DNA from: CAZLAK01 sp964557545
GTDB lineage: Bacteria; Bacillota; Desulfotomaculia; Desulfotomaculales; Pelotomaculaceae
Direction: 5' to 3'
Assembly: GCA_964557545.1 (NCBI GenBank)
Contig: CAZLAK010000001.1
Location: 1 to 64,000 of the forward strand
DNA length: 64,000 bases
Under the pieces are notes generated by a model. It searched no databases. It saw nothing but the letters and a program-made list of their open reading frames with translations, and was not told the DNA's origin. Shown piece after piece: positions 47,331 through 57,016 of the stretch (position 1 is the stretch's first letter; each line of letters begins with the position of its first letter). Made by a program: the position numbers and the translations under genes.

Positions 47331-49934
47331 GTGAGTTATACCCCGATGATCGCACAGTACCTTGAAATAAAGAAACAATATCCCGATGCGGTACTCTTTT
47401 TTAGGCTTGGCGATTTTTACGAAATGTTTTTTGAAGATGCAGTGCTGGCTTCAAGAGAACTGGAAATAACCCTCACCGGTAGGGACGGCGGGGAAGAACG
47501 CGTTCCCATGTGTGGCGTTCCCTACCACGCTGCTGAAAGCTATATTGCCAAGCTGGTGGGTAAGGGCTACCGGGTAGCTATCTGTGAACAGGTAGAAGAT
47601 CCGGCTTGTGCCAAAGGAGTTGTAAGGCGGGAAGTTACCAGGGTGGTTACGCCTGGAACTGTTATGGAAGGAAGCCTCCTGGAGGAAAAATCAAATAATT
47701 ACCTAGCATGTGTTTCTTTTGGTGCTGGCGGTTACGGAATGGCTATTTGTGATTTAACAACTGGTTATTTTGCGGTTGCTGACTTTTTAGGCGAAAGAGC
47801 TAAAGAGAATTTACTTGCTGAGGTTTCTAGGTTGGCCCCGGCTGAACTGTTACTTCCCTTATCAAAGGCAGACGAGCTATCCGGCTTTTTTATTCGTGCA
47901 GGGGCAGGTAATGTCAGTGGTTACCGCGATGAAGCGTTTTTTCACGAGTCATCTTTAAAAACAATCGAAGAACAATTTGGCTTGCAGGGTAAGGAGATAT
48001 ATCAAAGAGCGCCGTTTGCAGTGCCGGCTGCCGCAGCTCTCCTCACTTTTTTAAGAGAAACGCAAAAGAGAGAACTTTTGCATATTAATAAAATTAATTT
48101 TTATTTTCCTGGAAAATGCATGGTGCTCGATGCTTCAACACGGCGCAACCTGGAGCTTACCAGGTCGATTTCCAGCGGCTCAAAACAAAGTACCCTTTTA
48201 TCTGTTCTGGATTATACAAAAACATCCATGGGCGGCAGAATGCTTAAGAACTGGATTGAGCAGCCGCTTCTCGAAGAGGAGGAAATTAATACCCGCCTGG
48301 ATGCTGTTGAAGAGTTAGCGGGAAATATCGTGCTGCGCGGGGAATTTTTTAACGCTTTGCAGGAAGTGTACGATTTAGAAAGACTTGCTGGAAGGATATC
48401 CTACGGCACGGCCAACGCCCGTGACCTGGTAGCTTTAAGGGCTTCTTTAGCCATGTTACCTGCAATAAAAGATCTTTTAGAGAAGACAAAAGCACCTCTC
48501 TTGAGGAAGGTGTCGAGAAGGATAGACCTGTTTTTAAAAGAAAGAGAATTATTGGAAAAGGCTATTGTCGATAACCCTCCTATTTCACTTCGGGAGGGCG
48601 GCATTATTAGGGAAGGGTACAGCGCTGAAGTCGACCGTCTGCGCAAAGCCGGCCGGGAAGGAAAATTTTTACTTTCATCTCTGGAAGAGAGAGAGCGTGC
48701 ACGTACGGGAATAAAATCTTTAAAAGTTGGTTTTAATAAGGTTTTCGGCTATTACATAGAGGTGACTAAGCCCAATTTGAGCCTTATTCCGCCAGATTAC
48801 CAGCGTAAGCAGACCCTGGTTAACGCTGAGCGTTTTGTTACGCCTGAACTAAAAGAATATGAAGAGATGGTTTTGGGTGCTCAAGAAAAGCTTTGCCAAT
48901 TAGAATACAGCTTGTTTATTGAAATAAGAGAGGCTCTTAAGATGAAAATTGCCAGCCTGCAAAAAACAGCTACAGCTTTAGCCGTGGTTGATGTCCTGTG
49001 TTCTCTTGCTGAGGCAGCGGTGAGAGGTAATTATGTAAGGCCAGTTATTAAAAACGATGGAATAATTTACATAAAAGACGGGCGTCACCCTGTACTTGAA
49101 GCAGTGATGGGGCCGGGAAAATTTGTTCCCAATGATACCTTTTTAGATAACGGGCAAAATAGGTTAATATTACTTACCGGGCCAAACATGGCTGGCAAGA
49201 GTACGTACATGCGCCAAGTGGCCTTGATCGTTTTGATGGCTCAAATAGGCAGCTTTGTACCAGCTGAGCGGGCAGAAATTTCTTTGGTGGATAGAATTTT
49301 TACTAGAATCGGCGCTTTTGACGATTTGGCGGGCGGCCTTAGCACTTTTATGGTAGAGATGAACGAGTGTCGCACAATTGTGTCGAGTGCAACAGATAAA
49401 AGCCTGATTATTATGGACGAAGTGGGGAGGGGAACAAGTACTTACGACGGCATTAGTATAGCTCGGGCTCTTGTAGAATACATACACCTCAAGATAAAGG
49501 CAAAAACCTTATTTTCTACTCACTACCACGAACTCACCAGTCTCGAGGAAATAGAGGGTATTGTCAACTTTAACGTGGCCGTTAAAGAAGAGGGTGAGGA
49601 AGTTATTTTTTTAAGAAAAGTTGTTCCCGGTAAAACAGACCGGAGCTACGGTATTCACGTGGCGAAACTCGCCGGTCTGCCACGTGAAATTATAGATAGG
49701 TCTTATGAAATATTGAGGTTTTTAGAAAACGGCAGCAGTGCTTGCGGAGAGTGTAAAAATCTTGCGCCAGCCGGCCAGCTACAGAAAAGCACTAATACTA
49801 ATAATAATTATTTAAACGGCAACTGTTATGAAGTATTGAGAGAACTGAGCGTGCTGGATATCTTGGGTATGACGCCGTTAGAAGCTATCAATAAACTATA
49901 TTTTTTACAGAAAAAACTGCTGCACTTTAGCTAA
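47331..49934 (+). CDS. mutS: DNA mismatch repair protein MutS
   Basis: MutS binds mismatches and recruits MutL. The 867-residue protein has the mismatch-wedging motif FFRLGDFYEMF near the N-terminus, the core and clamp domains, Walker A GPNMAGKSTYMRQ near residue 620, the DEVGRGTSTYDG Walker B region and STHYHELTSLE. GTG 47331 is chosen because GGAGGG ends 6 bases upstream; ATG 47325 touches the ribosome site. It belongs to the repair-type MutS1 group. Two unrelated genes separate it from mutL. Confidence 0.97.
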   Translation: MSYTPMIAQYLEIKKQYPDAVLFFRLGDFYEMFFEDAVLASRELEITLTGRDGGEERVPMCGVPYHAAESYIAKLVGKGYRVAICEQVEDPACAKGVVRREVTRVVTPGTVMEGSLLEEKSNNYLACVSFGAGGYGMAICDLTTGYFAVADFLGERAKENLLAEVSRLAPAELLLPLSKADELSGFFIRAGAGNVSGYRDEAFFHESSLKTIEEQFGLQGKEIYQRAPFAVPAAAALLTFLRETQKRELLHINKINFYFPGKCMVLDASTRRNLELTRSISSGSKQSTLLSVLDYTKTSMGGRMLKNWIEQPLLEEEEINTRLDAVEELAGNIVLRGEFFNALQEVYDLERLAGRISYGTANARDLVALRASLAMLPAIKDLLEKTKAPLLRKVSRRIDLFLKERELLEKAIVDNPPISLREGGIIREGYSAEVDRLRKAGREGKFLLSSLEERERARTGIKSLKVGFNKVFGYYIEVTKPNLSLIPPDYQRKQTLVNAERFVTPELKEYEEMVLGAQEKLCQLEYSLFIEIREALKMKIASLQKTATALAVVDVLCSLAEAAVRGNYVRPVIKNDGIIYIKDGRHPVLEAVMGPGKFVPNDTFLDNGQNRLILLTGPNMAGKSTYMRQVALIVLMAQIGSFVPAERAEISLVDRIFTRIGAFDDLAGGLSTFMVEMNECRTIVSSATDKSLIIMDEVGRGTSTYDGISIARALVEYIHLKIKAKTLFSTHYHELTSLEEIEGIVNFNVAVKEEGEEVIFLRKVVPGKTDRSYGIHVAKLAGLPREIIDRSYEILRFLENGSSACGECKNLAPAGQLQKSTNTNNNYLNGNCYEVLRELSVLDILGMTPLEAINKLYFLQKKLLHFS

Positions 49935-49956
49935 AAGGGTGGGGGGTAGAAGAAAT

Positions 49957-51633
49957 ATGTATGCCGGCATAGATGTGGGAGGTACTTATACAGATGCGGT
50001 ACTCATCAGAGGAAGTAATGTGATAAAAATTGCCAAAATACCGACTGAAGACGATTTGCTGAAATCGATTCTAGGGGCTTTAGATGCTGTCCTGGAAGGT
50101 ATAGATTCTTCAGAGTTAGAGAGGGTGGTTTTTAGTACCACTATTATTACCAACTTAATTGCAGGGCGGAAGTTTGAGAAGGCAGCTCTCTTCGTTATTC
50201 CCGGTCCCGGCTTAAAACAAGACTACAGTTTATTGGGGACCGATGTCTGTGTTTTGAAGGGGGCAATAGACTACAGGGGCCGTGAAGTAGTACCCCTGGA
50301 TGAAAGGGAAATTGAGGGGGCTATAAAAGAAATTGCTTCCAAGGGTTATACGAAGGTAGGTATAGTAGGGAAGTTTTCACCCCGCAACACCCTTCACGAA
50401 AAGAAGGTGGCTTCAATAATTAAAGAAATGTACCCCGAATGGGAGGTAGAGTTAGGTTCACATATAGGGCCTCAGCTTAATTTCCCCCGGCGCATAGAAA
50501 GCACTTATTTGACCTGCATCACGAGAGAGCCTTACCGGCGCTTTATCCAGTCGGTAAAAACTGCTCTTAAAAAGAGGGGGATAATTGCTGAGGCTTACAT
50601 TTTAAAGGCAGACGGCGGAACATTTCCCCTAGATAGTTCTGATGAAATTCCAGTAGAGACTATATTTTCTGGTCCGGCAGCCAGCACATTGGGTGTACTG
50701 GCTTTGACACCCTCAGAAAGTACTACAGTTGTTGTAGATATAGGAGGTACAACTACTGACCTGGCATTAATTTTGAGCGGACAACCTCTTCTTTCTGCAC
50801 GCGGGGCAAAGGTGGAGGGTCGTCTAACCCAAGTAAGAGCGCTGGCAGTTAGATCAGTGCCGGTAGGTGGGGACAGTGTAGTGGAAATAAGTGATGGGGA
50901 AGTAATCTTGCAAAATTGGAGAAAAGGTCCTGCCTATTGTGTTGGAGGGCCGGCCCCTACCCCTACAGATGCTTTGCGCGCTTTGGGGCTTACGTTTTAC
51001 GGTGACGAAAAAAGGGCTAAAAGAGCTATGGAACTCCTCGGCAAGAGCGCAGGATTAGAGCCAGAGAAAGCGGCTCGTAAAGTAGTAGAGGCTGTAGTAG
51101 GGGCTATCGCCGGGGAAATTGAAAAAATGTTTTTAGAGTGGGAGCAAGAACCTGCTTACAGGGTGTGGGAAGTTCTCCAGAAAAAAAAGGTTAGGCCAAG
51201 TATTATTGCCGGTGTAGGGGGCGGTGCACTGGGTTTTTTGCCCCTGATTGCCCGTAAATTAGATTTAAAGTCTTACATACCCCCGTATGCTGAGGTTGCC
51301 AATGCTATAGGGGCGGCATTAGCTATGCCGACCATTCAGGTCAACCTGCGCGCCGATACTGAACAAGGCTTTTACATTATTCAAGAAGAGGGGTACCAGG
51401 GAAGTATAGGGCCGGGAGTGGTTTCGGAAAAGGATGTTATGTTGCTAGCTAAAGAGTGGCTTTTAAAGCGGGCAAAGAAGCTGGGGCTGTGTTTTGACCT
51501 GCAGGAAGTCGAGATTATCAGAAAAGAGATGTTTAATATGGTAAGAGGCTGGAATACAGTGGGCAGGCTTTTCGATATCACTGTCCAAACTCCGCGGGGC
51601 ATTAAGACTAGGATTACCGAAGAGGGGGCTTAA
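49957..51633 (+). CDS. Hydantoinase/oxoprolinase-family ATPase
   Basis: A 558-residue ASKHA-fold protein with Hydantoinase_A-type domains. N-terminal MYAGIDVGGTYTDAVLI carries the phosphate-binding loop, followed by VVFSTTIITNLIAGRKFEKA, the second loop VVVDIGGTTTDLALILSG and GPAPTPTDALRALGLTFYGD. Relatives hydrolyse 5-oxoproline, N-methylhydantoin or activate acetone, but usually with a HyuB partner, which is missing here. ATG 49957 is preferred over GTG 49939 because GGGGGG lies just upstream. It is 22 bases after mutS and 2 bases before the deacetylase-like gene, so those two are probably a functional unit. Confidence 0.85.
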   Translation: MYAGIDVGGTYTDAVLIRGSNVIKIAKIPTEDDLLKSILGALDAVLEGIDSSELERVVFSTTIITNLIAGRKFEKAALFVIPGPGLKQDYSLLGTDVCVLKGAIDYRGREVVPLDEREIEGAIKEIASKGYTKVGIVGKFSPRNTLHEKKVASIIKEMYPEWEVELGSHIGPQLNFPRRIESTYLTCITREPYRRFIQSVKTALKKRGIIAEAYILKADGGTFPLDSSDEIPVETIFSGPAASTLGVLALTPSESTTVVVDIGGTTTDLALILSGQPLLSARGAKVEGRLTQVRALAVRSVPVGGDSVVEISDGEVILQNWRKGPAYCVGGPAPTPTDALRALGLTFYGDEKRAKRAMELLGKSAGLEPEKAARKVVEAVVGAIAGEIEKMFLEWEQEPAYRVWEVLQKKKVRPSIIAGVGGGALGFLPLIARKLDLKSYIPPYAEVANAIGAALAMPTIQVNLRADTEQGFYIIQEEGYQGSIGPGVVSEKDVMLLAKEWLLKRAKKLGLCFDLQEVEIIRKEMFNMVRGWNTVGRLFDITVQTPRGIKTRITEEGA

Positions 51634-51635
51634 AA

Positions 51636-53003
51636 GTGAGTAAGGAGGACAATAAAAAAACCGGCCTGATATTTTTCCCCGCTTTTGACTGGGCAATTTC
51701 TCCCACTCACCCCGAGAGAGAGGAGCGCCTCTTGTATACGCGCGACCAGATTTTTGAGGAGGGAGTAATGGATCTACCCCAACTTGAGGAGCTTACCCCA
51801 CGCCTGGCCACAGCTCACGATATATCCAGAGCGCATTTCTGTGTTCCTGACGTAAAAGGACAAACTACAGAGGCGCACCTGATTGCTGCGGGTGCGGCTA
51901 TTACACTGGCGGAAAAGATAAGGGCTGGCGAGCTTAAAAATGGTTTTGCGCTTGTCAGGCCGCCGGGGCACCATGCCATGCGTGTGGTACACGGCAACCG
52001 GGGATTTTGCAATATAAACAATGAAGCTGTAATGGTTGAAAACTTGCGGTGCAAGTTTGGCGTTAAGAAGGTCGTTATTGTCGATACAGACGTTCACCAC
52101 GGTGATGGTACTCAAGATATTTTTTGGCATGACCCCGATGTGCTCTTTATTTCTTTTCATCAAGACGGAAGGACTATTTACCCGGGTACCGGTTTTTTAT
52201 ACGAGTTGGGAGGTCCAAAAGCTTTTGCTCGTACTATTAACATACCGCTTTTACCTGGTACTACCGACGATGTGCTTCACTATGTAGTAGATGAATTAAT
52301 AATACCGCTTATAAAAGAGTTTAAACCGGATTTTATAGTTAATTCTGCTGGGCAGGATAACCACTATACCGATCCCCTTGGGAGCATGTGTATTACTGCT
52401 CAAGGGTACGCCTTGTTAACGGAAAAATTGAGGCCCGATATTGCCGTTTTAGAAGGGGGATATGCTATCGAGTCAGCCCTCCCCTACGTTAACTTAGCCA
52501 TTATCCTTGCTCTAGCCGGGCTGGATTACAGCGGGGTTAAAGAACCCGACTATTGGCCGGGTCGCTTTAGTAGAAACCCTGGTCACATTGAACATGCTAA
52601 AAGAATAATTGAGCAGGTATGGAATTACTGGCATAAGAGAGATGAGTACTTGCCCGATCCAAAAGATATCAAAGGTAAATATCACCAAAGAGAAAAGTCA
52701 ATTTTTTATGACACTGATTACATAGAAGAAAAACAGGTAGAGAAGCTCAGGTGGTGCGAGGATTGTCCCGGCTACTTGCTGGTAGAGTCTATTGCTAACC
52801 ACGGTTTTGGTACGCGAGGCAGAGCCTTTTGTGTATCAATACCCTTTCAGGCATGTCCCCGGTGTTGCAGTGAAGCTTACGATAATTACGAGTGGGGCAA
52901 AAGGCAGTCAAAGTACAATTATGTTTACCTGCAGGACAAACCGGGGAATGCTTTTTTAAGTTACAGCTCTTACACCCGCGAAGAGACAAAATCTCTGGAA
53001 TAG
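51636..53003 (+). CDS. HDAC-superfamily deacetylase with cysteine-rich tail
   Basis: A 455-residue arginase/deacetylase-fold protein. The catalytic motifs of zinc-dependent deacetylases are present: VRPPGHHAMRVVHGNRGFCN, IVDTDVHHGDGTQDIFWHDP, SAGQDNHYTDPLGSM and VLEGGYAIES. A C-terminal extension of ~110 residues holds several cysteines (WCEDCPGYL, AFCVSI, ACPRCCSEA), possibly a zinc ribbon. Substrates could be acetylated proteins (AcuC-like), polyamines or small acetyl-amides. The start GTG follows the ATPase stop by 2 bases, and mutL begins 10 bases after its end. Confidence 0.85.
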   Translation: MSKEDNKKTGLIFFPAFDWAISPTHPEREERLLYTRDQIFEEGVMDLPQLEELTPRLATAHDISRAHFCVPDVKGQTTEAHLIAAGAAITLAEKIRAGELKNGFALVRPPGHHAMRVVHGNRGFCNINNEAVMVENLRCKFGVKKVVIVDTDVHHGDGTQDIFWHDPDVLFISFHQDGRTIYPGTGFLYELGGPKAFARTINIPLLPGTTDDVLHYVVDELIIPLIKEFKPDFIVNSAGQDNHYTDPLGSMCITAQGYALLTEKLRPDIAVLEGGYAIESALPYVNLAIILALAGLDYSGVKEPDYWPGRFSRNPGHIEHAKRIIEQVWNYWHKRDEYLPDPKDIKGKYHQREKSIFYDTDYIEEKQVEKLRWCEDCPGYLLVESIANHGFGTRGRAFCVSIPFQACPRCCSEAYDNYEWGKRQSKYNYVYLQDKPGNAFLSYSSYTREETKSLE

Positions 53004-53013
53004 GGTGGTTGTT

Positions 53014-54822
53014 TTGAGCAGGATCATTATTTTGGACGATGTTACCAGAGCCCAAATTGCTGCTGGTGAGGTGGTTGAGAGACCTAGCTCGGTTGTTAAG
53101 GAACTGGTGGAAAATTCTTTAGATGCTAAAGCTTCGAAAGTAATTGTAGAGATTACTGACGGCGGCTTGGGATCTATAGTTGTGATTGATAACGGTTGGG
53201 GAATGACTCGCGAGGAGTTAAAATTGGCTTTTCAGCGGCACGCAACGAGCAAAATTAAATGCGCAGCAGATCTGGCCAAGGTTTTAACCTACGGCTTTAG
53301 AGGAGAAGCTTTGCCGAGCATTGCTTCTGTTTCTAAAATAACTGTATTGAGCAGAACTCCGGATGAAATAACAGGTGCTAAATTAGAGATCGAGGGCGGG
53401 GAGTTTTTATCGTTTAGTGCTGCCGGTTGCCCTGTTGGGACGAGCATAACTGTCAGCGAGCTTTTTTTTAATACTCCGGTAAGGCGCAAGGCCATGAAAA
53501 AGCCGTCTTTAGAGGGAGCCTTTTGCGGAGAAATAATTTCCCGGCTTTCACTGGCGAGAGTTGATGTCAGTTTTGAGTTGAGGCACAGCGGCAGGCGTGT
53601 TTTTTTTACACCTGGCACAGGGCGGATGATCGATGTCATAGCTTGTGTGTACGGCATTCAAACAGCAAAAGAAATGGTGGAGGTAAGTGCCGGTACGAAG
53701 AGCGAAGGAATAGTGATACGGGGTTTTGCCGGTAAGCCCTCTCTCACCAGGAGTACAGCCCAGCATATAACAACAATTGTCAACGGCAGGTACGTTCGCT
53801 GCCGCCCAGTTGTTGAAGCTGTAGAAGATGCTTATAAAAAGCTGCTGCCGCACAACCGTAAGCCAGTTGCTGTTATTTCTATTGATGTAGATCCTGAAGA
53901 AGTAGATGTTAACGTTCACCCTTCGAAATTAGAAATAAAATTATTAAAAGAAAAAAAGGTAACCGATTTGGTAACCCGTGCTGTACACGATGCCCTCTAT
54001 ACCAAGTCAATTATTCCCCGGGTAACCTTTGCTGTACCCAAAGAGAACTCTGGTGTTTTGGAGGGAAAAGCGAAAACGCCAAAGGGAGCCTCTTTGGTTT
54101 CAGCAGTTGAGAATTGGGCAGAGGAAGAATATTTTCAAAAGAAAGCCGGTTTTGAAACGGCAGGCGATGTTGGGAGCTTTTTGATTAGGGAAGAAGAAAA
54201 AAAGGATTATGAGACGGAACTAAAATATGCCCCGAAAGGCTTTCCCCGTCTTTATCCCCTGGCCCAGCTTCCTCCAACTTACATTTTGGCCTTTGGGGAA
54301 GACGGATTGTATATAATTGACCAGCATGCTGCTCATGAAAGGGTCTTGTACGAGAAATTTTTTACAGTTAAAAAAGAGTCTCTAACGCAGTGTCTGATGT
54401 TGCCGGTGATACTAGAGGTAAACTACGGGGACGCGGCCTTAGTGAAGGAAAAAATTGAATGGTTTTTAGAAGCCGGGTTTTTAATGGAACATTTTGGCGG
54501 CAGCTCTTTTATTATACGGGGTGTACCATCAGGTACACCCCCTGGCAAGGAAAGGGAGTTGGTGCTAGACCTCCTCGAATACTTGGGCAAAGAAAAAGAA
54601 AAAGGACTGGGGGGTACTATGCAGGAAGATTTCCTTAAAGAGGTAGCTGCTTTAATAGCCTGTAAAGGTGCTGTCAAGAGCGGAGAAAAATTAACCTTGG
54701 CTTCTATGACTTCGCTACTGGAGGAACTTTCTGCAGCCAAGGATCCTTTTACCTGTCCTCACGGCAGGCCTACAGCAGTACTCATTACATATCAAGAGTT
54801 GCAGGCAAGGTTTAAGAGGTGA
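53014..54822 (+). CDS. mutL: DNA mismatch repair protein MutL
   Basis: A 602-residue MutL with a GHKL ATPase domain (GEVVERPSSVVKELVENSLD, DNGWGMTREEL, TYGFRGEALPSIASV) and a C-terminal dimer domain. The metal-binding endonuclease motif DQHAAHERVLYE near residue 435 and the supporting ACKGAVKSGEKLT and CPHGRPT are present, so it should nick DNA itself, as expected where MutH is absent. TTG 53014 gives the family N-terminus (SRIIILDDVTRAQIAAGEV) with GGGTGG upstream; GTG 53005 is an alternative. Confidence 0.97.
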   Translation: MSRIIILDDVTRAQIAAGEVVERPSSVVKELVENSLDAKASKVIVEITDGGLGSIVVIDNGWGMTREELKLAFQRHATSKIKCAADLAKVLTYGFRGEALPSIASVSKITVLSRTPDEITGAKLEIEGGEFLSFSAAGCPVGTSITVSELFFNTPVRRKAMKKPSLEGAFCGEIISRLSLARVDVSFELRHSGRRVFFTPGTGRMIDVIACVYGIQTAKEMVEVSAGTKSEGIVIRGFAGKPSLTRSTAQHITTIVNGRYVRCRPVVEAVEDAYKKLLPHNRKPVAVISIDVDPEEVDVNVHPSKLEIKLLKEKKVTDLVTRAVHDALYTKSIIPRVTFAVPKENSGVLEGKAKTPKGASLVSAVENWAEEEYFQKKAGFETAGDVGSFLIREEEKKDYETELKYAPKGFPRLYPLAQLPPTYILAFGEDGLYIIDQHAAHERVLYEKFFTVKKESLTQCLMLPVILEVNYGDAALVKEKIEWFLEAGFLMEHFGGSSFIIRGVPSGTPPGKERELVLDLLEYLGKEKEKGLGGTMQEDFLKEVAALIACKGAVKSGEKLTLASMTSLLEELSAAKDPFTCPHGRPTAVLITYQELQARFKR

Positions 54823-54832
54823 AGAACACTAG

Positions 54833-55636
54833 ATGACTTATATTTGTTGTAACGATTTTGCAGTTACAACTTCTTTGCGTCCGGACGAGCAACTGGTTAA
54901 AAAAGCGCAGCATGTGGCCCAATTTTTAGGCGTGTCCTACATAAAGAGAGGGAATTGCTCAATAGAATCACTTATTGCTAGCACAGGCACAAAGGGATTA
55001 ATAGTTTTGGCAAAAGAGAGACTTTCTTATATTTCGGAAAACGGAGAACTGTTTTTTCATCCAGGAATTTCCATTACGCGTATAAATAGCTTAAAAAATG
55101 GGAAAACTGACCGGATGATTGAGGCTATGGGTTTAGAAAGGGGAGATGAGATTTTAGATTGCACACTGGGTCTTGGTTCAGATGCTGTTGTGGCTAGCTA
55201 TTTTACTGGCAGTGAGGGGCGCATTGTAGGGCTTGAGGTTTCACCTGTACTGGCCTTTTTAGTAAAGTGCGGTCTCAGAGAGTATAAATGTCCAAGTGAA
55301 GATATTGATGAAGCAATGCGCCGCATTGAGGTGATCAATACTGATCACCGTGAATACCTTTACAAAGTCCCTCCGAAGAGCTACGATATCGTTTATTTTG
55401 ACCCCATGTTTAGAAGGCCGGTTAAGAAATCTCCTTCTATAAACGCAGTGCGTTGTGTTGCTAATCATGACCCCATTGAACCGCATGTTATAGATAGAGC
55501 AGTAAAGGTTGCCCGTAAGAGAGTGGTAATGAAAGAGAGGCAGGGGAGTCGTGAATTTGATCGCCTTGGATTTAAATTCACCGTTGGCGGTAAAAATTCG
55601 CCCATAGCTTACGGGGTAATAGATGTACGGGGGTGA
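54833..55636 (+). CDS. RsmJ-like SAM-dependent methyltransferase
   Basis: A 267-residue protein with a methyltransferase core: GDEILDCTLGLGSDAVVASY, RIVGLEVSPVLAFLV and the catalytic-type YDIVYFDPMFRRPVKKS. The DPMF motif and layout resemble RsmJ, which methylates G1516 of 16S rRNA in enteric bacteria, but the N-terminal ~90 residues differ, so the target is uncertain. It starts 10 bases after mutL and overlaps the frame that leads into miaA, so it is cotranscribed with both. Confidence 0.75.
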   Translation: MTYICCNDFAVTTSLRPDEQLVKKAQHVAQFLGVSYIKRGNCSIESLIASTGTKGLIVLAKERLSYISENGELFFHPGISITRINSLKNGKTDRMIEAMGLERGDEILDCTLGLGSDAVVASYFTGSEGRIVGLEVSPVLAFLVKCGLREYKCPSEDIDEAMRRIEVINTDHREYLYKVPPKSYDIVYFDPMFRRPVKKSPSINAVRCVANHDPIEPHVIDRAVKVARKRVVMKERQGSREFDRLGFKFTVGGKNSPIAYGVIDVRG

Positions 55637-55652
55637 TGGGGTTGGTAAGGGA

Positions 55653-56594
55653 ATGAAAGGGAATTTACCGCTTATAGTAATTACTGGACCTACGGCTACG
55701 GGTAAAAGTAAGGTAGGCGTGCTGGTTGCCCAGTTATTGGGAGGAGAAATAATTTCTGCAGACTCCATGCTTGTTTACCGCGGTCTTGATATTGGAACGG
55801 CAAAACCTACAAAAGAAGAAATGGGCGGTATACCCCACCACCTAATCGATATTGTTAATCCAGACGAGGATTATAATGTTGCTTTGTACCAAAAGCAAGC
55901 CAGGAAAGCAATAAGTGAAATTTTATCCAAGAATAAAATACCCGTCATGGTAGGGGGTACAGGCTTATATATAAGGGCGGTAGTTGACGGCTTTGAATTT
56001 GCCGGTGGTAAACCAGACCTGGAGTTGAGAAGGGCCCTTTGGAAAGAGGCTATGGAGAAAGGGCCTGATAAGTTGCACGAGAGGCTTTGGCGGGTAGATC
56101 CGTGTGCAGCATTAAAAATACACCCTAGAAATATCAAGCGGGTTGTTAGAGCGCTGGAAGTGTACATGGTGACGGGTAAACCCTTTTCTAGCTATCATAA
56201 AGAAAAAAATATAGAGCCTCCGCCTTACTGCTTGCGTATGTTCGGCCTGATAATGCCAAGGGATATTCTTTACCGGCGCATAGAGGAGAGGGTGGACAGG
56301 ATGATAGAAAGCGGTCTTATAGGCGAAGTTGAGCGGCTATTGAAGAGCGGATATAAAGAGGATTTAAATGCTTTAAAAGGCCTAGGTTATAAAGAGGTTA
56401 TAGCTTATTTAAAGGGAGATGTGTCACTTGAAGAAGCAATAGAAACCTTAAAAAAGAATACGAGGCGTTTTGCTAAAAGGCAATTGACTTGGTTTAAGGG
56501 AGATAAGAGAATTAAGTGGCTGGACGTTAGCGAGTACGAGAGCTATGAGGCTTTAGCTAAAGAAATTGTTAGAAATACGGAAGGAGTATTATAA
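55653..56594 (+). CDS. miaA: tRNA dimethylallyltransferase
   Basis: MiaA transfers the dimethylallyl group to A37 of tRNAs reading UNN codons; MiaB then thiomethylates it. The 313-residue protein starts with VITGPTATGKSKVGVL (P-loop), then ISADSMLVYRGLDIGTAKPT, PHHLIDIVNPDEDYNVALYQ, MVGGTGLYIRAVVDG and the tail RRFAKRQLTWFKGDKRIKWL. ATG 55653 matches the family start; ATG 55623 adds ten residues and overlaps the preceding gene. Confidence 0.95.
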   Translation: MKGNLPLIVITGPTATGKSKVGVLVAQLLGGEIISADSMLVYRGLDIGTAKPTKEEMGGIPHHLIDIVNPDEDYNVALYQKQARKAISEILSKNKIPVMVGGTGLYIRAVVDGFEFAGGKPDLELRRALWKEAMEKGPDKLHERLWRVDPCAALKIHPRNIKRVVRALEVYMVTGKPFSSYHKEKNIEPPPYCLRMFGLIMPRDILYRRIEERVDRMIESGLIGEVERLLKSGYKEDLNALKGLGYKEVIAYLKGDVSLEEAIETLKKNTRRFAKRQLTWFKGDKRIKWLDVSEYESYEALAKEIVRNTEGVL

Positions 56595-56653
56595 GATTCT
56601 GTAGAATATGGAACAACTATAAAGATAAAAATAAGCTGGAGGGAGCCCCTAAA

Positions 56654-56908
56654 ATGACTAAACCCCAAATTAATTTGCAAGATGCTTTTTTAAACCAGGT
56701 CCGAAAAGAGAATATCCCCGTTACCATTTTCCTTATTAACGGTTTTCAACTTAAAGGGATGGTTAGGGGCTTTGATAATTTTACGGTAATACTGGAAAGC
56801 GAAGGTAAACAGATGATGGTATACAAACACGCCATTTCTACCGTAAGTCCTAATAAGCCTATAAATACAGCATTTTCAGAAGTAAAAGCAACAGAACAGC
56901 GCTCATAA
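56654..56908 (+). CDS. hfq: RNA chaperone Hfq
   Basis: An 84-residue Sm-fold hexamer protein that binds small RNAs and poly-A or U-rich RNA. Sm1 is readable as NLQDAFLNQVRKENIPVTIF then NGFQLKGMVRGFDNFTV, and Sm2 as YKHAISTVSPNK. A short polar C-terminus is typical of Firmicutes. GGAGGG lies before ATG 56654. It follows miaA as in most bacteria and ends at a terminator. Confidence 0.97.
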   Translation: MTKPQINLQDAFLNQVRKENIPVTIFLINGFQLKGMVRGFDNFTVILESEGKQMMVYKHAISTVSPNKPINTAFSEVKATEQRS

Positions 56909-56912
56909 AAGG

Positions 56913-56938
56913 AGACCCCTCTCAAGGGGTCTTCTTTA
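56913..56938 (+). terminator. Terminator after hfq
   Basis: AGACCCC (56913-56919), loop TCTCAA, GGGGTCT (56926-56932), then TCTTTAT. Confidence 0.8.
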
Positions 56939-57016
56939 TAAAGGTGAGGTAGTAAATAGCCGCCCCGGACGTATATTTTTAATAATTCGCCGGTCTTAAG
57001 AGGTGGCAAAAGCAAG

